Below are positions 1 to 8,567 of a DNA stretch of 64,000 bases, piece by piece; position 1 is the first letter of the stretch, and every line of letters begins with the position of its first letter. The stretch spans positions 1 to 64,000 of the forward strand of contig CAXBOT010000005.1 in assembly GCA_963977495.1 (NCBI GenBank). The letters are read 5' to 3'. This stretch comes from UBA1672 sp963977495 (GTDB taxonomy: Bacteria > Pseudomonadota > Alphaproteobacteria > Micavibrionales > Micavibrionaceae). The position numbers and the translations under genes were made by a program. Under the pieces are notes generated by a model. The model saw only the letters and a program-made list of their open reading frames with translations, searched no databases and was not told the origin of the DNA.

Positions 1-987
1 TCGACGACCTGAATACCATCAGAACCCGATGTACGGATGCGGTTTTTCTTGATCAGGATGCCGTTGCTGTCCTTAACATCGATACCGTCATCGCCTGAAT
101 CAGATATTGCATTGCCGCGTACGATCGCGTTATTAGCGACTGTAATTTCGATACCGTCACCGCCTGCACGTTTCACTGTATTACCATAAACCTCAACATT
201 AGGAACAAAGTCGATGTCGATACCATCATCTTTTGTCTGAGTGATATTGTTTTGGTAGATTTTAGAATTGCTGGAATGCTTAACATCGATACCATCTGTT
301 TTGGCATCGAACACTGTGTTGTGATGGATCAAGGCATTGTCACCAACGTAAATTTCGATCCCTTCATTGGCAGAGTGCTTAACCACATTTTCTGCAATCG
401 TCGCGTTATGACTCTTGAGCATGCCAATACCATCAATACCGGAGTTGAATACTTTGTTTTCAATAACATCAACAAAATGGGATGATCTGACATAAATGCC
501 GTTAACGCCTGAATTCCAAATGGTGTTGTCTAGGATATCCACATAATGACTGACCAATGCGAAAATACCATGCGCAGCGGAATCATGGATCTTGTTACCG
601 GAAATCACCGCTGTTCGGGCGTTATTAACGTAGATACCATTCTCACCAGCATTGCGGATGCGGTTATCCTTGATCGAAGCGCCTTCGCTGTCGAACAATT
701 GAACACCGTCAGACCCTGTACCATTGATACGGTTTTCTTCAACGCGGATACCGTCTGATAATTTGATATCCAGACCATCATCACCTGAGCCAACGATTTT
801 GTTGTTATGGATATAACTTCTTTCCGCTTGCGTGACTTCCATGCCCTCGCCGCCGGAATTTTTAATGTCATTCTCATAAATATTGATGCTTTGTGTACGG
901 TCTACGTCGATACCATCATCAGCAGAATTACGGATAACATTGTTATGCACCTTCACATAAAGTGATGATTTAACATCAATACCATCT
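1..987 (-). repeat. 69-bp coding repeats (23-residue beta-helix coils)
   Basis: Within the exoprotein the sequence GATGGTATCGATGT and close variants recurs every 69 bases on the minus strand, giving at least 14 consecutive coils and part of another at the edge. The register is kept without insertion or deletion, while the sequence between the turns is diverged. This looks like an old in-frame tandem expansion under structural constraint rather than a recent identical repeat. Earlier coils (about 988-1400) are less regular, with one longer coil that contains LHPDATDGN. Confidence 0.85.
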
Positions 988-2879
988 GCCCCTGCGTTAC
1001 GCGCAGTGTTGTCATATATATCCGCGCGATCACTGTGTGATACTTCAATCGCATTACCATCTGTTGCATCAGGGTGCAGTTGCGTACCTGTTACAATATT
1101 ATGCGCCACAACAACATCATCATTGTTATTAACGTCAATACCGTCATCGCCTGAATTTCTTACAGTATTAGACAAAATCTGTCCGCGGCGACCATTATCA
1201 ACAAGAATACCGTCAAGGAATGAATTCTTAACCGTGTTTCCGCTGATTTCAATGTCGTTACTGTCTGATACACGAACACCGTTAATTGCTGCGCCCTTAA
1301 TTTTATTGTTTGCCACAGTCAGGTCATTTGCTGCACTGGCCAGAACCCCGTAATCAACGCCGGTCATGACGTTATTTGATACGCTGACATTTTGCGCCGT
1401 ATCAACTTGCACGCCGATATCATTGCCAATGCCGTCGCCAGCAATTGTAAAGCCATCAATAACAACGTTATCAGATGTCACCAAGAAACCCGGAGAATGC
1501 GGTGTGATAATCGTTTCGGCGCCGCGTGCTGACGCGCCGTCAACCCCGACATTCGCGCCGTTTAATGTCAAATTCGCATGATCAACACTCAATGACTCAT
1601 CATAGGTCCCCGCGCCGACATCAATCGTGTTGCGTCCTGTACCTGTGTTATCAATCGCATTGATTGCATTTTGAATAGATGCCGTAGGATCAGATGGGCC
1701 GCCCTGATTTTGATTAAGAGAGATTGTGCCCGCGCCTTCAGTCGTCAGCGAGTTCATTTTCACAGAGTAGAATACGCCACCATTATTGATGTCGATATTA
1801 CCGCCCTTGCCGTTAATTCTACCGTCTGAAATCTCAACATTACCAGTTGTATCAATTGTAATGTCGCCGCCTCTAACGCGTGGCTTTACAGAAGGGACCG
1901 GCACTGCATCGCCCTGTACGAAACGCTCACCGGAGATATCAATCGACCCGCCATCCGTTGTGACAACTTGGCCATTATTTGTAATTGTCCCTTTATCGCC
2001 GCCGGACAATATAATCTTACCGCCATCCACTGTCGCCGAAGACACTGTGATCATGCCGCTGTTATTGATAATACTGTCAACAGTATCCTTCACCGCGCTT
2101 GCTGTCATTTGAACATAACCGCCGCGCGCACTAATATCACCCTTATTCTCAAGAAGCGCATCAGCCAATTCGCCGTCAACCGCAACCTCGACCAAACCAT
2201 CACCATAAAGGTCAAGTGTTACAGTCTGCCCCGCAGCCATCACAACATTGCCCAGCTTCGCATTGATAACGCCGTTATTTTCTACGAAAGGCGATACAAA
2301 CGCCGCCAAACCGGCATTTTTAATTGAGATAGAGCCATTCAGTGTAATCTTTCCACCATCAGCCAGATTATTTAAGACAAGCGTACCGCCATCCATAATA
2401 TCTGCAACAGCCACATCCGCAGATGTCGCGATCAATCCCTGAACGTCAATATGAGAAGAATCCGTAAAGAACAAACCGTCTTTGTCTATGATAACGATTT
2501 GAATGTTTGAATTCAGATCACCAGCCAATGTTGATTCAATATTGTCGCGGTTATCGCGATATGCAAATGTCTGTGCGCCATTAATACCCAATACATTGAC
2601 CGTGTGCCCCGATGCGATATCCGCATTTCCCTCAACAAAGCCGTTTGTACCATCGACAGTAATGTCCGTGATTGTATCAACCGAAACATCTTTGGATACA
2701 ACGCCGTCTTTAACCGTATCATAATTCCAAGAGTTATCCGCATTTGCGTCACAAGGCATCAAAAATGCACCCGCCATAACAGCCGTCGTCGAAAGCAAAA
2801 GCGTTTTCGATTTTACACGAAACTTACGACCGTCACTTGCTCTACAGTTGCCATTTACAGCATTAGAATTGTTATACAT
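1..2879 (-). CDS. TpsA-type exoprotein with parallel beta-helix repeats (3' end outside window)
   Basis: An open frame of 959 codons runs without a stop from an ATG at 2879 to the left edge, so the C-terminus is missing. Residues 1-47 look like an extended signal peptide: a polar, basic leader, then a hydrophobic core KTLLLSTTAVMAGAFL and an AxA-like end at DANA. Residues of about 48-330 resemble a TPS (haemagglutination-activity) secretion domain, with features such as IDKDGLFFTDSSHIDVQGLI and repeated 'N-x-G-x-I' turns. From about residue 400 the chain becomes PbH1 right-handed beta-helix coils. The last 14 or so coils (about 1-987) are all 23 residues long with no indel, each opening with a DGI(D/E)V-like turn and carrying N-N-x-I ladders. 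A GAGAGG ribosome-binding site lies about 9 bases before the ATG. The divergent neighbour is a TpsB transporter, so this is very likely its cargo. Its function (adhesin, toxin or polysaccharide-active) cannot be told without the C-terminus. Confidence 0.88.
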   Translation of the reverse strand, partial: MYNNSNAVNGNCRASDGRKFRVKSKTLLLSTTAVMAGAFLMPCDANADNSWNYDTVKDGVVSKDVSVDTITDITVDGTNGFVEGNADIASGHTVNVLGINGAQTFAYRDNRDNIESTLAGDLNSNIQIVIIDKDGLFFTDSSHIDVQGLIATSADVAVADIMDGGTLVLNNLADGGKITLNGSISIKNAGLAAFVSPFVENNGVINAKLGNVVMAAGQTVTLDLYGDGLVEVAVDGELADALLENKGDISARGGYVQMTASAVKDTVDSIINNSGMITVSSATVDGGKIILSGGDKGTITNNGQVVTTDGGSIDISGERFVQGDAVPVPSVKPRVRGGDITIDTTGNVEISDGRINGKGGNIDINNGGVFYSVKMNSLTTEGAGTISLNQNQGGPSDPTASIQNAINAIDNTGTGRNTIDVGAGTYDESLSVDHANLTLNGANVGVDGASARGAETIITPHSPGFLVTSDNVVIDGFTIAGDGIGNDIGVQVDTAQNVSVSNNVMTGVDYGVLASAANDLTVANNKIKGAAINGVRVSDSNDIEISGNTVKNSFLDGILVDNGRRGQILSNTVRNSGDDGIDVNNNDDVVVAHNIVTGTQLHPDATDGNAIEVSHSDRADIYDNTARNAGADGIDVKSSLYVKVHNNVIRNSADDGIDVDRTQSINIYENDIKNSGGEGMEVTQAERSYIHNNKIVGSGDDGLDIKLSDGIRVEENRINGTGSDGVQLFDSEGASIKDNRIRNAGENGIYVNNARTAVISGNKIHDSAAHGIFALVSHYVDILDNTIWNSGVNGIYVRSSHFVDVIENKVFNSGIDGIGMLKSHNATIAENVVKHSANEGIEIYVGDNALIHHNTVFDAKTDGIDVKHSSNSKIYQNNITQTKDDGIDIDFVPNVEVYGNTVKRAGGDGIEITVANNAIVRGNAISDSGDDGIDVKDSNGILIKKNRIRTSGSDGIQVV

Positions 2880-3085
2880 TTTGGTTAGCCTCTCTAAATT
2901 TTCTTTATCTACCCTATTGATCCCTTAATAAAACACGCCCCTCACACTTCGGATAAAGCGCAACAAAGCGCCAAATTCTTATGTAAATCTGTAGGGGCTG
3001 CGTTAAAATTCAGACCTTACATATTGATCTTGCATGTTTAATCACGCCATATATGGCAGCTCTAAAGGAAAAAAACAACAAAATG

Positions 3086-3100
3086 TTAACGAAACCTTAA
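3086..3100. promoter_or_regulatory. CtrA-box-like element TTAA-N7-TTAA
   Basis: The bases TTAACGAAACCTTAA match the full CtrA consensus TTAA-N7-TTAA. CtrA controls motility and surface genes in many alphaproteobacteria, and a site between tpsA and tpsB would fit. Roughly a couple of such matches are expected by chance in 64 kb, and more in AT-rich spacers, so this is only a candidate. Confidence 0.35.
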
Positions 3101-3309
3101 GCTTTTATGTGAAATAAAATCGACTTATGCGTGCAAACGCCCACACACCCTTGTGATTTAGAAAAATCTAAATAAAAACAATGCATAAACACAGTACCCT
3201 CAATTGATTTTATTGATAAAAAAATGCAGCAACTTTAGCCATAAAACACGAAAACGGCTTGAATCTATTTAAAAAAAAGCTACTATCACTTTATTAGGAG
3301 GCACATCGT

Positions 3310-3360
3310 TTGCCCCTAACAAATTTTCTGTGTTTACTCAGTACGTATTTTAATCAATAG
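3310..3360 (+). CDS. Possible 16-residue leader peptide ahead of tpsB
   Basis: A TTG codon at 3310 sits 8 bases after a perfect AGGAGG (3296-3301) and opens a frame MPLTNFLCLLSTYFNQ that stops at TAG (3358-3360). The tpsB ATG follows 18 bases later in the same frame. The strong Shine-Dalgarno sequence is otherwise unexplained. It could mark a leader peptide, translational coupling, or a tpsB start cut off by a stop codon. It is too short to be certain of translation. Confidence 0.25.
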   Translation: MPLTNFLCLLSTYFNQ

Positions 3361-3378
3361 AATTCAGGTGCATTTGAT

Positions 3379-5118
3379 ATGTTTATTTTTAAGGGAACCT
3401 CCCCATCATCAATGATGAAACGATATGGCTATACCATGTTGTTTACCTTGCTCGTTTCAAGCTCGGTCGCATACGCGCAAGTCGAAGATGCCACAGGCAC
3501 AGCCGACCCGTCACGTATCGGACAGGAACTCCTGAATATTGACGAACTGCCGGAGCTCTCCCCCAAGATTGACGTAAAGTCCACAGACACACAAAAAGCA
3601 CCGCCAAACGCAGACAACATCAAGTTTGTCCTCGACACATTACAAATTGACGGTGTCGGCGTTTATGAAGCCAGTGATCTTGACCCGCTCTATCGTGAAC
3701 AACTTGGCGAAACCGTTTCCCTATCCGATGTTTATGCCATCGCCAATGCAATGACCACGAAATACAGAAATGACGGCTATATTCTGACGCAAGTTGTCGT
3801 ACCGCCGCAAACAATCGAAGGCGGCATGGTTAAACTTCAGGTTGTAGAAGGCTTTGTTGATCAAATCATCATCCAAGGCGACAGCAAGGAAAGCGAAACA
3901 AGACTGATTAAAAAATACGCGGAGAATTTACGCGAAAACAATATCTTGGATGCTAAAAATCTGGAACGATACTTGTTGCTGATTAACGACCTTCCGGGCG
4001 TCACAGCGCGCAGCATCCTCAGCCCATCCCCCACAACACCGGGCGCATCCGATTTAACAATCATCGTTGAGCGCGATTCTTATGACGCAGAAATCAGCTT
4101 TGACAATCATGGTAGCCGCTATCTCGGCCCTTATGAGGGTTCTTTTGCAGGCTCTCTAAACTCGGCATTTGGATTGAACGAAAGAATAAGCGGCCAATTT
4201 GTTATGGCCGGTGATAAAGACCGTAAGGACGAATTATTATTCGGCTCTTTGGTTTATGAACAACCGCTTTCCCGCTTCGGCAGCAAGCTTAGATTATTAG
4301 GAAGCATCACCAATACAGAACCAGGCAGCACCCTTGACCCGTTTGATGTCAAAGGTGAGTCGAAATTCTTCAGTGCCACGGTGAGCCACCCTTTCATCCG
4401 CTCACGTACCTTGAACTTTTCAGGGCGCGCGACATTTGATTCACGCGATGTTGAGAGCAAAAACAATCTTGAGCCAAACAAAAGAAACGATCACATTCGC
4501 TCCGTGCGTTTGGGGACAACCGTGCAATTCATGGACACGCTTTTGGGTGTCGGTGTGAACGCTTTGGATCTTGAATTATCACGCGGCCTCGATGTTCTCG
4601 GCGCCAGCAGCCACGGCGATTCTAATTTAACGCGCGCCAGAGGCAACCCCCAATACACCAAGGCAGAGTTGCAAATACAACGCTTGCAACGTTTGAGCAG
4701 CACGCTAAACCTTCTCATGATGACAAAGGGACAGTGGTCAGCCACACCATTACTCAGCTCCGAAGAATTTGGCGTTGGCGGCACAACAATCGGTCGCGGT
4801 TATGATTCCTCTGAAATCGTCGGCGAAGACGGTGTCTCAGCTAAACTGGAATTACAGTGGAACGAGCCAAGAAAAATTAAGTACATTCATGATTATCAAC
4901 TCTTTACATTTTATGATGTTGGCCGTGTTTGGAATCAAGACGCCACCACATCGGCGGGCAAGGACGATTCCATCGCTTCTGTCGGCTTGGGTATGCGCGC
5001 TGATATCACGGAAAAAACAAAGGCCGGTGTCGGAATTGCTCTGCCATTGACCCGCAATGTTGATATAACGAACGATCATGATCCGCGTTATTACTTCAAC
5101 ATCACGCACAAATTCTAG
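3379..5118 (+). CDS. TpsB outer-membrane transporter (FhaC/ShlB family)
   Basis: This 579-residue protein should export the divergent TpsA exoprotein across the outer membrane. A signal peptide ends near VAYA (residues 30-33). A POTRA_2 domain spans about 81-168 (IKFVLDTLQIDGVGVYEASD, then GGMVKLQVVEGFVDQI). A ShlB-type POTRA spans about 165-230, and a beta barrel about 235-579. The barrel carries the loop-6 motif as GRGYDSSEI, and the chain ends in YYFNITHKF, where the final Phe is the usual BAM recognition residue. Length fits the family (about 550-600). The ATG has AGGTG 8 bases upstream; ATGs at 3412 and 3415 are alternatives that would still leave a signal peptide. A terminator follows. 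Confidence 0.94.
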   Translation: MFIFKGTSPSSMMKRYGYTMLFTLLVSSSVAYAQVEDATGTADPSRIGQELLNIDELPELSPKIDVKSTDTQKAPPNADNIKFVLDTLQIDGVGVYEASDLDPLYREQLGETVSLSDVYAIANAMTTKYRNDGYILTQVVVPPQTIEGGMVKLQVVEGFVDQIIIQGDSKESETRLIKKYAENLRENNILDAKNLERYLLLINDLPGVTARSILSPSPTTPGASDLTIIVERDSYDAEISFDNHGSRYLGPYEGSFAGSLNSAFGLNERISGQFVMAGDKDRKDELLFGSLVYEQPLSRFGSKLRLLGSITNTEPGSTLDPFDVKGESKFFSATVSHPFIRSRTLNFSGRATFDSRDVESKNNLEPNKRNDHIRSVRLGTTVQFMDTLLGVGVNALDLELSRGLDVLGASSHGDSNLTRARGNPQYTKAELQIQRLQRLSSTLNLLMMTKGQWSATPLLSSEEFGVGGTTIGRGYDSSEIVGEDGVSAKLELQWNEPRKIKYIHDYQLFTFYDVGRVWNQDATTSAGKDDSIASVGLGMRADITEKTKAGVGIALPLTRNVDITNDHDPRYYFNITHKF

Positions 5119-5154
5119 GCGCCCTATAAACAGGCGAACACCCTACCCCATTTC

Positions 5155-5186
5155 AAACAGAGGCTTTCTTGCCTCTGTTTTTTTAT
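5155..5186 (+). terminator. Rho-independent terminator after tpsB
   Basis: A perfect 8-bp stem ACAGAGGC/GCCTCTGT (5157-5164 with 5171-5178) has a TTTCTT loop and is followed directly by a run of T residues. It lies 39 bases after the tpsB stop. Confidence 0.9.
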
Positions 5187-5323
5187 GCACAAAACATACA
5201 AAATAGGGCACTTCAAACGCAGCAAAAACCCGAACTAAAAGCGCTATGAATATGTTCCTATGGCGTGATTATCAAAAATAAAAATATACTCACTGCTTAT
5301 TTGCAATCACTCGGGTAGGGGCG

Positions 5324-6100
5324 TTGAAACAACCAGACTTCATAATAGGCGGGGCGACACGCAGCGGAATAGGCGCCTTATCGCATATTCTTGATCACCA
5401 CCCGCAGGTCTTTATCCCCCATCTGAAAGAGCATCGCTTTTTTCATCAAAACGACCTGACTCAACATAAAATTGAATCGTGCAAAGTTGATTTTGAAGAT
5501 GCCGTAAACCCGAACAATAAAACACAAATTTCAAAAAACAGAGTGCTGCACGGGGAAAAAGAATTCGATCCCGAGCGCGCCGCGCAAGGCTGCCCCAATG
5601 CAAAAATCATTTTCACACTGCGCAATCCGGTAGAGCGCGCCTATGTGCAGTTTTATCATGCTCTGGCCGATAAAAAGGAAACAGTGCGCACATTTGAACA
5701 TGCCATGGAGGCCGAGCTTTCCGGCTTACGATCTCCTGACACAACCGGACGGTGCTGGATTTACAAAAACCAGTATCAAACCCATCTCGATCAATGGCTG
5801 TCCCATTATTCACGTGAAAATATCCTCATCCTCATCTATGAGGAATGGACAGATCGTAGGAACAGCAATCTTGGCCCTTTAGAAGATTTTCTGGGCTTGG
5901 AAATCGACAGCCTGTTGGACAATCACGATGGTAACTTTGATCCGAAAGCGCAGATTGAGAGCTTAAGAGAAGATTATCCGAAAAAATACCCCGCGCTTTC
6001 TGACGCGACAAAAGAACAGCTTGAAGATATCTTCTCCGTTGATAAAACCTATGTCTCCAATTTATTAGGCAGAGATATTCCCACATGGAATCGTTTTTAG
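5324..6100 (+). CDS. PAPS-dependent sulfotransferase domain protein
   Basis: This 258-residue protein has the sulfotransferase fold signatures. Near the N-terminus is a PAPS 5'-phosphosulfate-loop-like segment IIGGATRSGIGALSHIL followed by DHHPQVF. Near residue 90 is a 3'-phosphate-binding strand and helix, IIFTLRNPVERAYVQFYHAL. Such enzymes move a sulfuryl group to a sugar or other hydroxyl. With two glycosyltransferases next door, a surface glycan is the likely acceptor; that is inference. The loop has RSGIG where many members have K-x-G-T. The frame opens with TTG after a weak GTAGGGG; I saw no better start. Confidence 0.82.
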   Translation: MKQPDFIIGGATRSGIGALSHILDHHPQVFIPHLKEHRFFHQNDLTQHKIESCKVDFEDAVNPNNKTQISKNRVLHGEKEFDPERAAQGCPNAKIIFTLRNPVERAYVQFYHALADKKETVRTFEHAMEAELSGLRSPDTTGRCWIYKNQYQTHLDQWLSHYSRENILILIYEEWTDRRNSNLGPLEDFLGLEIDSLLDNHDGNFDPKAQIESLREDYPKKYPALSDATKEQLEDIFSVDKTYVSNLLGRDIPTWNRF

Positions 6101-6167
6101 ACAACAAAACACTGGCAGTCCGTTTCAAAAAATATAATAATGCCAGCGTCTATTATTGGGTATCATC

Positions 6168-7328
6168 ATGAATATTTTTTACTACTCTGGCGCGAAGCTC
6201 CCCTCGCAGGAACCACAATCCGTTCATGTCATGAAAATGGCACAAGCGTTCAGTAAGGCTGGTCATAATGTGACGCTTTTTGCACGCAATGCACTGAATG
6301 CAACCACAGATGATATTTTTAATATTTACGATATCGACACGCCGTTTAAAATTAATATGTCGTCCAACGCGGGCTTTCCGATTTTATCCGGTGCGCGCTA
6401 CTTGATTGGCCTACCGGAAAGAGCGCAGCAAAATAGCCAACCTGATATTATTTACGGGCATGATGTCGTCGCGCTGGCGCTTTATGCAAAAAGAGCATTA
6501 TCCGTCATTTTCGAAGTGCACGACATGCCCCAGCATCCTGCACATAAACTTGCCTTTTCAAAACTGCTCAAACAAGACAACCTCAGAGGCATTATTGCGG
6601 TTTCAGATATATTGAAACAAGCACTGCTCAATGCATACCCTGAAATCCCGCCCGAGCGCGTTTTTGTTGCGCATGACGGCGCGGATTTAATCGACCATAT
6701 CAAAAGCAACACCCGCACGCTCAATACCCTTAAAAGCGGTAAAGATGCCTTTAATGTCGGCTACGCCGGATCACTGCATCCGGGCAAAGGCATGGCGCTT
6801 ATCTCACGTATTGCCAAAATCAGACCGCAATATGATTTCCACATTTTAGGCGGCACGACAAAGCAAGTGCAGCATTTTCAAACGCTCAATAAATACAAGA
6901 ATATTCACTTCTATGGTCACCGCGATCATGCCGAAGTGCCGTCATATCTGAAATCATTTGATATTTGCGTTGCCCCGTATCAACACCGCGCCCTGATTAA
7001 AACCGGACGCAACACGTCGCGCTGGATATCGCCCATGAAAATATTTGAATATATGGCGGCAGAGCGACCGATTATCTGTTCCAACTTGCCGGTTATTCAC
7101 GAGATTCTACAGCATAAGCACAACGCCATCTTGCCCCCCGCATCTGATGAACATAAATGGGCGGACGCCATGGATGTTTTGCGTGAAAACCCCGATATAG
7201 GCAATCATCTGGCAAAAAATGCGCATGATAGTCTGAAAGACAAATATACGTGGGATAAGCGCGCGCAAGCCATTATGGATTTTTGCATCAACCACAGACA
7301 AACGCTGTATTTTGCCGACGCATCATAG
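6168..7328 (+). CDS. GT4-type glycosyltransferase
   Basis: This is a 386-residue GT-B glycosyltransferase. The N-terminal half has the nucleotide-sugar-enzyme opening MNIFYYSGAKLPSQEPQSVH. The C-terminal half has GYAGSLHPGKGMALIS and the donor-binding segment MKIFEYMAAERPIICSNLP with its conserved Glu. The frame is open from a TTG at 6156, but the ATG at 6168 starts the natural beta strand and is preferred. The protein is cytoplasmic or membrane-peripheral and probably adds a sugar during polysaccharide or glycolipid assembly. The substrate is unknown. It lies 67 bases after the sulfotransferase and may share its transcript. It converges on another GT4 gene only 12 bases away. Confidence 0.88.
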   Translation: MNIFYYSGAKLPSQEPQSVHVMKMAQAFSKAGHNVTLFARNALNATTDDIFNIYDIDTPFKINMSSNAGFPILSGARYLIGLPERAQQNSQPDIIYGHDVVALALYAKRALSVIFEVHDMPQHPAHKLAFSKLLKQDNLRGIIAVSDILKQALLNAYPEIPPERVFVAHDGADLIDHIKSNTRTLNTLKSGKDAFNVGYAGSLHPGKGMALISRIAKIRPQYDFHILGGTTKQVQHFQTLNKYKNIHFYGHRDHAEVPSYLKSFDICVAPYQHRALIKTGRNTSRWISPMKIFEYMAAERPIICSNLPVIHEILQHKHNAILPPASDEHKWADAMDVLRENPDIGNHLAKNAHDSLKDKYTWDKRAQAIMDFCINHRQTLYFADAS

Positions 7329-7340
7329 CCATACACAAGA

Positions 7341-8561
7341 CTACGCCGCTTTTTTGGCGTTCTTGTCTTCAACCGTTTGTGCAAAATGCTCCCAAAAAGC
7401 ATGACGGCGCGGCACAAGAACCTCACGCGTGTAATTTTTAGATTTTTCAAAATTTCTTTGTGCAGCAAAACGGCGTTTTTCCTGATCCATCAAAGTCCAT
7501 ATATGCTCCGCCAGTTGGTCGGCATGGCCGCGACTATGGATATACTCAGGAGAGAGAAGCTCCTGCGTGCCACCCGCATCCGAACTGAGCGCAGGGCATC
7601 CTCTGCTCATGGCTTCAATCAAGGAACGCGGCAAGCCTTCGTGGAAACTGGGCTGAATATATAGATCAATCGTATCGAGCCATTCAAGCACCTCTTTACC
7701 GCCCGAAATCGTGCCACAAAATTCTACTTTTTGATCCAAACCGTTTTGACGGATCATAGTTTTCCAAAGGGCAGGCATCCCCTGCCCCAATATTTTAAAC
7801 TTGAAATCCGGCGCGGATGATTCTGCGTTTTTCTGTCTGCGCTTTTCAACAATAGCCAAGGCCTCAATGGCAACATTCAAACCCTTAAGCCCGCTGCCGA
7901 AATTACCGATCAAACCGATATTCAAGCAAGCCGTATTGCTCTCTATACGTTTTAATCTGCTGTTTAAAACATATTCAGGCGGCGCAGCAATTTCAACATT
8001 AGAGGCGCATTCCATATACCCATCCGTGGGGTAACGTTGCTGTAGGAAGTTCTCCGTCACATAAATCACGGCGTCGGCATGGCGCACCATTTTTTGTGCG
8101 TGCTTATACTTAATCGGGGCATAGATTTTATTGAACCAATCGCCCTTATAATATGTTTTATCATACGCACAGCCACACATTTCAATTGCATAAGGCGTGC
8201 CGCTTTCCCGCGCCGCTTTGGCGGCCATCATGCCAAACTCAACGGGGCCGCGTATGACAACCGCGTCGGCCTTTTCGACCTGTTCTTTGATTTTTTGATA
8301 CATGCGCCCGTATTTTGTAAAACGCCTCACCGGAGAATCGATGTTGGGCAACAAAACATGATCAACATTTTTACCGGAAGATACCGCCAGAACACCCGTT
8401 TCATCGGGGCGCAGCTTTTTCTTACGACCAATAACGGTCAGGCTTTCAAAATAAGGGAGGAACCGTTGTTCCCAAAGTTCATAAGGAAATGTGCCGTAGC
8501 TATATACTGTTCCATCACGCCTATTTGAATAATAAGTATCATGGCAGAACAAAATATGCAT
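7341..8561 (-). CDS. GT4-type glycosyltransferase
   Basis: This 406-residue GT-B enzyme starts MHILFCHDTYYSNRRDGTVY. It carries NIGLIGNFGSGLKGLNVAIE in the donor domain and the characteristic stretch QPSFHEGLPRSLIEAMSRG, which holds the conserved E-x7-E-like residues, followed by PALSSDAGG. Its length and order are normal for GT4. It begins 6 bases downstream of the Pycsar-effector-like membrane protein on the same strand, so the two are probably co-transcribed. A short polar, Lys-rich C-terminus (EDKNAKKAA) ends it. Sugar donor and acceptor are unknown. Confidence 0.88.
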   Translation of the reverse strand: MHILFCHDTYYSNRRDGTVYSYGTFPYELWEQRFLPYFESLTVIGRKKKLRPDETGVLAVSSGKNVDHVLLPNIDSPVRRFTKYGRMYQKIKEQVEKADAVVIRGPVEFGMMAAKAARESGTPYAIEMCGCAYDKTYYKGDWFNKIYAPIKYKHAQKMVRHADAVIYVTENFLQQRYPTDGYMECASNVEIAAPPEYVLNSRLKRIESNTACLNIGLIGNFGSGLKGLNVAIEALAIVEKRRQKNAESSAPDFKFKILGQGMPALWKTMIRQNGLDQKVEFCGTISGGKEVLEWLDTIDLYIQPSFHEGLPRSLIEAMSRGCPALSSDAGGTQELLSPEYIHSRGHADQLAEHIWTLMDQEKRRFAAQRNFEKSKNYTREVLVPRRHAFWEHFAQTVEDKNAKKAA

Positions 8562-8567
8562 AACGCG

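Larger units (their letters stand above)
2880..3378. promoter_or_regulatory. Divergent tpsA/tpsB regulatory region
   Basis: This AT-rich stretch of 499 bases separates two divergent start codons and must hold both promoters. Three things stand out. A perfect 12-bp palindrome GCCATATATGGC lies at 3046-3057. A TTAA-N7-TTAA element, the CtrA-box pattern of alphaproteobacteria, lies at 3086-3100. A consensus AGGAGG lies at 3296-3301, ahead of a 16-codon frame (3310-3360). No open frame longer than that is convincing. I could not place -35/-10 boxes with confidence because the region is so AT-rich. Confidence 0.6.

Noticed and set aside
1..987. CRISPR array at the left end
   Set aside because: The 69-base periodicity is coding, repeats are diverged, and there are no identical repeats with unique spacers.
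252..2888. Many short plus-strand frames across the left end
   Set aside because: They lie opposite one continuous 959-codon minus frame with signal peptide and periodic protein repeats; composition and family marks favour the minus frame.
7343..7360. Hairpin ACGCC/GGCGT at the end of the two GT4 genes
   Set aside because: It lies within coding sequence and has no T run on either side of the stem, so it is not called a terminator.
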